From positions 1 through 19,391 of the forward strand of contig JAFQPC010000169.1 of NCBI GenBank assembly GCA_017411935.1: a stretch of DNA of 19,391 nucleotides, written 5' to 3'. The DNA comes from Clostridia bacterium (GTDB lineage Bacteria > Bacillota > Clostridia > Oscillospirales > CAG-272). The notes beneath the pieces are model-generated. The model was not told where the DNA came from. It did no database searches and worked only from the letters and a program-made list of their open reading frames with translations. Below, piece by piece: positions 15,419 to 19,391 of the stretch. Made by a program: the position numbers and the translations under genes. Each line of letters opens with the position of its first letter. Position 1 is the stretch's first letter.

Positions 15419-15464
15419 GGTGCGCATCTTCACGAAGTTGCCATGATAGTATCGTCAGCTTGGT
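15418..15464 (-). repeat. Repeat copy C: deleted tRNA-Leu-like 3' end element
   Basis: This copy shares CTTCACGAAGTTGCC and a diverged TGAT-GTA-CGTCA-CTTGGT block with copy A (16760-16835), and keeps the terminal CGCACCA, but lacks the T-loop and the anticodon-stem part. It starts 7 nt after the stop of the gene at 15471 and runs straight into the terminator. Confidence 0.65.
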
Positions 15465-15470
15465 AAAAAA

Positions 15471-16178
15471 TTAGCCCTTACCGTGCAAGTAATATGGAAC
15501 AACGATTTCTCCCGTGTATTTATCTACCCATCTTTCTGTAGAATAAGAATAATGATCGACGACGTATTTTTCAATGACGATAACGTAAATATGCTCGGGG
15601 GACGGGACGTTAACTGTGTGCCTAACGCGGTATTCGTTTTCTTCATTTTCAAAATCCATATATTCACAATCGTTTTTGGCAATTTCTATCGCTTCCTCGA
15701 CGGGAATACCCTTTCCGTTCGGATCGTATGTAGACGCTGTAATTTCTCCCGTAAAAGCATTCACCAAGATTTGATCATGTGTGTTGATGTGATACGGCGG
15801 CATACTTTCATAACCATCCATGCCACCACCCGAGTTCCATTCGACTTGAAAGGCAAAGCGATAATGATCCGTTTCAGAATTAGGTGTGTCGATCAACACG
15901 ATTTTGGCGGTGAAAATTGTTCCGGCAGAATGCTCCTTTCTACCGTCTTGGTTATCCCAATATGCGTTTGCCAAATTCCACGCTTGTTCCGCGGTGATGG
16001 GATACGTCTGCATAGCCGTTTCATTATCTGAAATCTGTGCCGAAGTATGATCGCCATCAACCGAGTCGGAATCGGAATTTTCATTTTGCGAAAGTGTGTC
16101 TTGAGCTTCGTTCAATTCACAAGAAACCAGCGATAATATCATCATCAAACAAAGAAAAAAGGCAATAAATTTTTTCAT
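15471..16178 (-). CDS. Predicted lipoprotein with PepSY-like repeats
   Basis: This 235-residue exported protein has a lipoprotein signal, MKKFIAFFLCLMMILSLVSC, with Cys20. A Ser/Asp-rich linker follows to about residue 58. The rest has two stretches in the style of PepSY domains: an AEQAWNLANAYW helix followed by strands ending NAFTGEITAST, then PVEEAIEIAKNDC with strands ending WVDKYTGEIVVPYY. PepSY-type lipoproteins often act as peptidase inhibitors or membrane sensors, but the match is by pattern only. The ATG at 16178 has AAGGAG and a near-consensus promoter. It is monocistronic, ending in repeat copy C and a terminator. Confidence 0.8.
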   Translation of the reverse strand: MKKFIAFFLCLMMILSLVSCELNEAQDTLSQNENSDSDSVDGDHTSAQISDNETAMQTYPITAEQAWNLANAYWDNQDGRKEHSAGTIFTAKIVLIDTPNSETDHYRFAFQVEWNSGGGMDGYESMPPYHINTHDQILVNAFTGEITASTYDPNGKGIPVEEAIEIAKNDCEYMDFENEENEYRVRHTVNVPSPEHIYVIVIEKYVVDHYSYSTERWVDKYTGEIVVPYYLHGKG

Positions 16179-16210
16179 GAAAACTCTCCTTGTTTTTATC
16201 TCTCAATGCT

Positions 16211-16239
16211 ACTATAGCATATCAAAAAATCATTGTCAA
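16211..16239 (-). promoter_or_regulatory. Sigma-A promoter of the PepSY-like lipoprotein gene
   Basis: TTGACA (16234-16239) and TATAGT (16211-16216) on the minus strand are separated by exactly 17 bp, 32 bp ahead of the start codon. Confidence 0.85.
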
Positions 16240-16326
16240 GACGGTGGGGAAAAGTTTTTTTAAAAGGCACTTTTTTATGTCAAAGTGGGGAAAAAATCCT
16301 AAATTTTAAAAATTGGTGTGATCTAT

Positions 16327-16362
16327 ACTGCGGGGAAAAGGACTGTGAACTATGTTTCGCTT
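16327..16362 (-). repeat. Repeat copy E: degenerate tRNA-Leu-like 3' end
   Basis: On the minus strand this copy reads AAAGCGAAACATAGTTCACA, then GTCCTTTTCCCCGCAG. It matches copy D over about 33 bp but has lost the CCA end and has no strong terminator stem directly after it; only a weak CACTTT/AAAGTG hairpin lies further on, near 16269-16286. Confidence 0.6.
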
Positions 16363-16370
16363 TCTTTTCA

Positions 16371-16540
16371 ATCACGGCGAAGCCGTGGATGGAATCCGCA
16401 ACTTGTTGCGGTATGGAATCAATGCGGAGCATTGTATGGCATCGAGCCGCAAGAATACACCTTTGGTGATGCCATACGCCTTTGGCAATTCCATACACTA
16501 CACAAGTGCATTGATGCCATACCAAGCCTGCGGCTTGGAT
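16371..16540. repeat. Array of mini-hairpins joined by TATGGMATC connectors
   Basis: Short stem-loops alternate with a conserved connector. Stems include CCGCAA/TTGCGG (16396-16411), CAATGC/GCATTG (16420-16434), CACC/GGTG (16458-16468), GCC/GGC (16478-16486), CACT/AGTG (16496-16508) and CCAAGCC/GGCTTGG (16522-16538). Connectors are TATGGAATC at 16412, TATGGCATC at 16435, and the inverted form GATGCCATA or ATTCCATA at 16468, 16488 and 16513, so the array is roughly symmetric. No gene is supported here: the 659-bp gap 16179-16837 holds this array, copies A, D and E and two terminators. Confidence 0.75.
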
Positions 16541-16542
16541 AG

Positions 16543-16572
16543 AAAAAAGACCGTTGTAAAACGGTCTTTTTT
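16543..16572 (-). terminator. Intrinsic terminator after repeat copy D
   Basis: A perfect 13-bp stem, AAAAAAGACCGTT (16543-16555) with AACGGTCTTTTTT (16560-16572), has a GTAA loop. It is symmetric in its A/T tracts, so it could act on both strands, and it directly abuts copy D. Confidence 0.8.
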
Positions 16573-16574
16573 CT

Positions 16575-16618
16575 TGGTGCGGGTAAAAGGACTGTGAACC
16601 ATGTTTCGCTTCGCTCAA
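16575..16618 (-). repeat. Repeat copy D: tRNA-Leu-like T-arm and CCA end
   Basis: On the minus strand this copy reads GAGCGAAGCGAAACATGG, then TTCACAGTCCTTTTACCCGC and ACCA. It keeps the acceptor 3' strand TACCCGC, discriminator A and CCA of a leucine tRNA, but the T-loop is 8 nt instead of 7 and the 5' part is unrelated to tRNA. Hairpins follow upstream of it at 16620-16646 and 16694-16710. Confidence 0.7.
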
Positions 16619-16720
16619 CGGCAAGTTTGCTTTCGCAAACATTGCCCGCCGCTTGATTGTTTTTCTAACTTTGAAAACTTTGCTTGCGGCGGGAAGCTTC
16701 TGCGAAGCTTTACCCGCGTC

Positions 16721-16760
16721 AAAAAGAAACACCAAGGCGTTTGCCTTGGTGTTTCTTTTT
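16721..16760 (-). terminator. Intrinsic terminator after repeat copy A
   Basis: A perfect 18-bp stem (16721-16738 with 16743-16760; core ACACCAAGGC with GCCTTGGTGT) has a GTTT loop and A5/T5 ends. It follows the CCA of copy A without a gap. Confidence 0.88.
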
Positions 16761-16835
16761 GGTGCGGGTAAAAGGACTTGAACCTTCACGAAGTTGCCCC
16801 CACTAGAACCTGATGGTAACGTCACCTTGGTGAAA
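16760..16835 (-). repeat. Repeat copy A: tRNA-Leu(CAG)-like 3' half
   Basis: On the minus strand, positions 16760-16812 look like the 3' half of a leucine tRNA: CAGG and TCTAG of an anticodon stem, a long variable arm, the T-arm GAAGG-TTCAAGT-CCTTT, acceptor strand TACCCGC, then ACCA. The 5' half of a tRNA is missing; in its place is TCACCAAGGTGACGTTACCA, which recurs in copies B and C. It begins about 3 nt after the stop of the gene at 16838 and ends in a terminator. Confidence 0.75.
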
Positions 16836-16837
16836 AG

Positions 16838-17242
16838 TCATAACAATTTTTCTAATTGATAAATTGCCATCTTTGGGGTTAGAACATTGATATTAACCTT
16901 CAATAAAAGTTCATATATATCCCCAAATACGCCAAAAATTCTCGATATCTCAGACATAAGATCTTCCTTTAATACGACATTTCCTTTATTCCTGACACAA
17001 GTAACTCCCATCACAGAAAGGTTATCATAATCTATCAAGAATTTATCAAACGTTAATATTCCATTGAGTCTCATTAGAAACTCTGAAGTTGCTTCTATGT
17101 TTGAAATTCCAAAATGCTCTAATGATATAACAATTGTATAATCTTCGTTATCTACAGCAATACGAACCGTTCCTGTTATCGGTATAAAATCTTTGGCAAT
17201 TGTTTGATGGGGGAGAATAATAAAACCGTTATAAACATTCAC
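16838..17242 (-). CDS. YbjN-like protein, N-terminus lost to a frameshift
   Basis: The frame is open for 134 residues from a GTG at 17242, which has no ribosome binding site. The same frame is open further upstream to 17314 without an ATG, and reads ILKIFDNLGIEYRVNVYNGF, coherent protein that continues into this ORF. A well-placed ATG with AAGGAG at 17307 lies in another frame, so a one-base indel near 17278-17286 probably split a gene of about 156 residues. The alpha-beta pattern (amphipathic helix, GIEYRV strand, VRIAVDNEDYTIVIS strands, EFLMRLNGILTFDKFLID, final helices) resembles YbjN / type III secretion chaperone-like folds. That is pattern matching only. It ends directly in repeat copy A. 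Confidence 0.55.
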   Translation of the reverse strand: MNVYNGFIILPHQTIAKDFIPITGTVRIAVDNEDYTIVISLEHFGISNIEATSEFLMRLNGILTFDKFLIDYDNLSVMGVTCVRNKGNVVLKEDLMSEISRIFGVFGDIYELLLKVNINVLTPKMAIYQLEKLL

Positions 17243-17274
17243 TCGATACTCAATACCTAAATTGTCAAATATTT

Positions 17275-17307
17275 TTAAAATGCTTTGATAAATTTTTCTG
17301 AATACAT
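17275..17307 (-). pseudogene. Detached N-terminal codons of the frameshifted YbjN-like gene
   Basis: The ATG at 17307 has AAGGAG at 7-8 nt spacing and encodes MYSEKFIKAF before a TAA at 17275-17277. It starts 10 bp after the upstream zinc-ribbon gene. Shifting by one base near 17284 joins MYSEKFIK to SILKIFDNLG of the downstream frame, which is why I read it as the true start of the gene at 16838. Confidence 0.5.
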
Positions 17308-17317
17308 TTTAATCTCC

Positions 17318-17932
17318 TTAAGAATTTAAAAAATAAAAGTTGTCGTAGCCGTTTCTTGCCATTTTTGCTAATTCCAAAGATGGTATACTATAAAAGTTGG
17401 TTTCGGATTCTATTCCTTTAAAATGTTCGTAGGAAAAAAGCTTTATTTTTGTTATCGTGTCTACGAAGTATTTGGGTTGCATAATAATAGAATATGGAAT
17501 GAAAAATAAGGGAAAATTAGAAAATCCATATTCAGCCAAATTCATATCGTTAATACTGTAAAAATAATAAGATTTGGTCTTTTCATGTTTCGCATAATAC
17601 CACTTTGGTTCGCGAAGTATAATACGCTCTATTTCGTCCTCTACGGTTATGTTTTTATTGCAAAACAAATCGTCGTTTTCTGAAATAGGTATCAAAAATA
17701 AGCATAATCCTCCGCCTTTAAACTGAATTGCATATGGGTATATAGTACATTTTTTTGCATTGTTATCACTGTATAATTCGCGTATATTATCGGGATTAAA
17801 ATGTTCAACAGGGTGGTTGCCTTTGGTAATATCGTTTCGCGTTGTTATTCCGTCTTGTGATGCTCCACAATAAGAGCAAATCTTTTTATTTGCGGATATA
17901 CTTTTTTTACACTTGATACAGGTTACCAACAT
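17318..17932 (-). CDS. Hypothetical protein with N-terminal zinc ribbon
   Basis: This 204-residue protein begins with a zinc ribbon, MLVTCIKCKKSISANKKICS then YCG (Cys5, Cys8, Cys19, Cys22), typical of small zinc-ribbon leaders. The rest is rich in Tyr, Phe and Ile (IYPYAIQFKGGGLCLFLIPI, NFPLFFIPYSIIMQ) and may form a beta-rich domain. I recognise no family. The ATG has AAGGAG, and a TTGACA-17-TATCAT promoter lies upstream, divergent from the small XRE gene. It forms an operon with the frameshifted gene 10 bp downstream. Its base composition is visibly more AT-rich than the nagA and ABC regions, which suggests acquired DNA. Confidence 0.75.
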   Translation of the reverse strand: MLVTCIKCKKSISANKKICSYCGASQDGITTRNDITKGNHPVEHFNPDNIRELYSDNNAKKCTIYPYAIQFKGGGLCLFLIPISENDDLFCNKNITVEDEIERIILREPKWYYAKHEKTKSYYFYSINDMNLAEYGFSNFPLFFIPYSIIMQPKYFVDTITKIKLFSYEHFKGIESETNFYSIPSLELAKMARNGYDNFYFLNS

Positions 17933-17965
17933 TTTGAATTCTCCTTATACTTTAACTGCATTTAT

Positions 17966-17994
17966 ATGATATCACATGTTCTTAAGTTTGTCAA
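17966..17994 (-). promoter_or_regulatory. Sigma-A promoter of the zinc-ribbon gene
   Basis: TTGACA (17989-17994) and TATCAT (17966-17971) on the minus strand have a 17-bp spacer. TGATATCA, a perfect 8-bp palindrome, overlaps the -10. Confidence 0.82.
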
Positions 17995-18023
17995 GTGCTA
18001 TTTATCTCTCTTGATAAATATAA

Positions 18024-18045
18024 ACCTTTAATAATAAGGTATAAT
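18024..18045 (+). promoter_or_regulatory. Promoter -10 and candidate operator of the small XRE gene
   Basis: TATAAT (18040-18045) is a good plus-strand -10; TTGATA at 18011 is 23 bp away, too far for a normal -35. The inverted repeat ACCTT-7-AAGGT (18024-18040) abuts the -10 and is a candidate XRE operator that might also affect the divergent gene. Confidence 0.5.
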
Positions 18046-18068
18046 ATCATAAAAAGGAGGAACTAAAA

Positions 18069-18359
18069 ATGACATATAATATCGCAGATAAAATAAGATA
18101 CTTGCGTGACAAGGCAGGATTTACACAGACAGACCTTGCTAAGCGTTTGGGAATTTCAAGAAGCGCAGTGAACTCTTGGGAAATGTCACTTTCTTCCCCC
18201 TCGTTATCAAACATCATAGAAATGACACAAATCTTTCACGTCAGTGCGGATTATCTTTTATTCGATTCTGATAAAATGATGATCGACATTTCTTCTCTCG
18301 ATAATGACGAGAGAGAAATCATTGTAAAATTGGTAGCTTGTATGGAAAAGAATAAATAA
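18069..18359 (+). CDS. Small XRE family transcriptional regulator
   Basis: This is the only supported plus-strand gene. The 96-residue protein has an XRE/Cro HTH at about 8-62: RYLRDKAGFTQTDLAKRLG then ISRSAVNSWEMSLSSPS, ending in VSADYLLF. The C-terminal 30 residues form a short helix (DNDEREIIVKLVACMEKN) that may dimerise. AAAGGAGG lies 8 nt before the ATG. It is divergent from the zinc-ribbon operon across a 136-bp region, the usual layout for a repressor that controls its neighbour and itself. It ends in a terminator shared with the convergent gene at 18477. Confidence 0.92.
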   Translation: MTYNIADKIRYLRDKAGFTQTDLAKRLGISRSAVNSWEMSLSSPSLSNIIEMTQIFHVSADYLLFDSDKMMIDISSLDNDEREIIVKLVACMEKNK

Positions 18360-18393
18360 AAAAGAAGAATCACAATTGTGATTCTTCTTTTTT
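18358..18393. terminator. Perfect palindromic bidirectional terminator
   Basis: A 36-bp uninterrupted palindrome centred at 18375/18376 (arm GAAGAATCACAA with A-run before it and T-run after) lies between convergent genes. It overlaps the XRE stop codon on the left and abuts repeat copy B on the right. Confidence 0.88.
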
Positions 18394-18394
18394 T

Positions 18395-18467
18395 GTGAAG
18401 GTAAATGGTCTTGAACCTTTACCAAGGAACTACGATTAGAACATGCTGGTAACATCACTTGGGTGAA
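18395..18467 (-). repeat. Repeat copy B: diverged tRNA-Leu-like element
   Basis: On the minus strand it reads TTCACCCAAGTGATGTTACC, then AGCATGTTCTAATCG, a variable part, then AAAGGTTCAAGACCATTTAC and CTTCACA. It aligns along its whole length with copy A but the acceptor strand and CCA have decayed. It begins 10 nt after the stop of the gene at 18477. Confidence 0.65.
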
Positions 18468-18476
18468 CTAATATTA

Positions 18477-19070
18477 TTACTTTAATTTGTTTTTAGGCTT
18501 GGGATTGGAATCTTTAATCCGATCAATAAATTGTTCTATAATCGGATACCCGCCAGCGGTATGACGAAATTCTGCTAGGGTACATCCTTTTTTTACATCA
18601 TTCAAAAACTGAAATTGTTGCTCAATAGTTTCAGTATCAACAATTCCTAAATTCCACGATACCAACATAGTTTCTAACGTATTTAAGTAAGTTATTACAT
18701 GCCATCTCAATTCAGTTAATATTTTACCGTCCACAGTTTTACTATTTTTCAGGGAACAATTAGCACAATGGCTACTGTCAATAGGACAAAATTTGCATAT
18801 ATCTTTCTTAATATCATCAGAAACATCAAAGGCTTGATGCTCATATAATTTTTGACATTGATCGGTGTTCAATTTGCGAGCAACTTGTTCAGCTATGCAA
18901 GTATCCTTTTTTAAAGAATTACACCATGTTGCCATAAATTGTGTGGTGTTTTCACGACGACGCTCTTCATGTTGTTGTTTTATTTGTTTTCTCAGTAAAT
19001 AGATTTGAATTATAACTAGAAAAGCTGTAATAATTAAAATAATTAGTTCTAAAATCGCCACACAAAGCAT
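18477..19070 (-). CDS. Single-TM protein with Cys cluster, possibly DUF4760-like
   Basis: This 197-residue protein has one N-terminal TM (about 5-26, ILELIILIITAFLVIIQIYL) followed by a basic, coiled segment (RKQIKQQHEERRRE), then a mostly helical cytoplasmic domain. CKFC at 92-95 and CANC at 102-105 form a likely zinc site, with further Cys at 50, 58 and 72. The part around RWHVITYLNTLETMLVSWN and the TM-plus-helix layout resemble DUF4760 proteins, whose function is unknown. The ATG has AAGGAG and its own promoter. The gene ends in repeat copy B and the palindromic terminator. AT-rich composition suggests acquired DNA. Confidence 0.78.
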   Translation of the reverse strand: MLCVAILELIILIITAFLVIIQIYLLRKQIKQQHEERRRENTTQFMATWCNSLKKDTCIAEQVARKLNTDQCQKLYEHQAFDVSDDIKKDICKFCPIDSSHCANCSLKNSKTVDGKILTELRWHVITYLNTLETMLVSWNLGIVDTETIEQQFQFLNDVKKGCTLAEFRHTAGGYPIIEQFIDRIKDSNPKPKNKLK

Positions 19071-19104
19071 ATTTATCTCCTTAATAATTTATTTATTTTT
19101 ATCC

Positions 19105-19133
19105 ATTATACAACATATTTCAAGAAAATTCAA
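19105..19133 (-). promoter_or_regulatory. Promoter of the single-TM Cys-cluster gene
   Basis: TTGAAT (19128-19133) and TATAAT (19105-19110) on the minus strand have a 17-bp spacer, 34 bp ahead of the start codon. Confidence 0.8.
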
Positions 19134-19216
19134 CATGTTTTTACAAAATAACTGTTAAAATCATTTTTTAGTTAGACTTTTTTCAAAGAAGTTGCGTGTC
19201 TGCCAACAATTTTTAA

Positions 19217-19265
19217 AAGATAAAAGCCTCGAAAACGTAGTGTTTTCAAGGCTGATTTTTATCTT
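19217..19265 (-). terminator. Terminator-like hairpin from an upstream unit beyond the window
   Basis: AAGATAAAAGCCT pairs with AGGC and TTTTATCTT, and an inner GAAAAC/GTTTTC stem closes on a 5-nt loop. Between it and copy F lie smaller stems (GTGCTG/CAGCAC, GACAGC/GCTGTC). The 321-bp stretch 19071-19391 holds only this, the promoter at 19105 and copy F; no gene. Confidence 0.55.
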
Positions 19266-19347
19266 GTTCGCTAAATTGTACCATCGGGTGCTGAACAAAG
19301 AAATTCGGCAGCACTGACAGCGACTATTGGCTGTCGGCACTGCCGAC

Positions 19348-19391
19348 TGGTGCGGGTAAAAGGACTATGAACCATGTCTCGCTTCGCTCAA
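19348..19391 (-). repeat. Repeat copy F: tRNA-Leu-like end, cut by window edge
   Basis: On the minus strand it reads TTGAGCGAAGCGAGACATGG, then TTCATAGTCCTTTTACCCGC and ACCA. It is nearly identical to copy D (16575-16618), including the 8-nt T-loop, and reaches the right edge of the window. Confidence 0.7.

Noticed and set aside
16371..16540. CRISPR array
   Set aside because: Connectors are only 8-9 nt, occur in both orientations and the inserts are palindromes of uneven length; no cas gene is nearby.
16352..16597. Plus-strand frame ending in FFLVRVKGL
   Set aside because: The VRVKGL string is the antisense translation of a leucine tRNA 3' end, a known spurious ORF pattern.
16280..16825. 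181-codon minus-strand open frame
   Set aside because: It runs through copies A, D and E, two terminators and the hairpin array; the translation is a reading of repeats and has no ribosome binding site.
16760..16835. Intact tRNA-Leu gene
   Set aside because: The T-arm, variable arm and acceptor 3' strand are present, but no 5' acceptor strand, D-arm or matching 5' anticodon stem exists upstream.

Overview
The window reads as chromosomal DNA of a low-to-mid GC Gram-positive anaerobe, most likely an uncultured gut-type member of the Clostridia. The grounds are strong AGGAGG-type ribosome binding sites, TTGACA/TATAAT promoters with 17-bp spacers, many intrinsic terminators, lipoprotein signal peptides, a SipW-type signal peptidase and a LytS/YesM-type sensor kinase. 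The taxonomic call is inference. All but one of the supported genes lie on the minus strand, so transcription runs from high to low coordinates.

Positions 1-5616 hold a secretion locus with its own regulator. A LytS-like histidine kinase and a response regulator with a SARP-type winged helix form one operon that ends in a terminator. Next comes an operon of a small TasA/camelysin-like protein with a SipW-dependent type signal peptide, a SipW-type signal peptidase fused to a large polytopic membrane region, and a DUF5305-like two-TM protein that runs off the left edge. The promoter of this operon carries two perfect 9-bp direct repeats at 11-bp spacing just upstream of the -10 box, the operator layout expected for a SARP-type regulator. 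I infer that the two-component system switches this export operon on.

Positions 5694-9641 hold a MarR regulator and a heterodimeric ABC exporter whose two subunits have complementary degenerate ATP sites (BmrCD/LmrCD type). The three genes overlap one another. Positions 9814-12228 encode a membrane-anchored XRE regulator with a zinc ribbon, followed by a lipoprotein. Positions 12685-15211 encode nagA and an unusual ROK-family protein, which together suggest amino-sugar catabolism.

Positions 15471-19391 are accessory. They hold a PepSY-like lipoprotein, a frameshifted YbjN-like gene, a zinc-ribbon protein, a small divergent XRE regulator and a Cys-rich membrane protein. These are interspersed with a dispersed repeat family. 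Several genes end, within 15 nt of the stop codon, in a short element that resembles the 3' half of a leucine tRNA (T-arm, acceptor 3' strand and encoded CCA) and runs straight into an intrinsic terminator. Six related copies, some degenerate or internally deleted, occur between 15418 and 19391, together with an array of mini-hairpins joined by TATGGMATC connectors. A separate 106-bp nested inverted repeat lies at 12415-12520. I found no intact tRNA, rRNA, CRISPR array or transposase.
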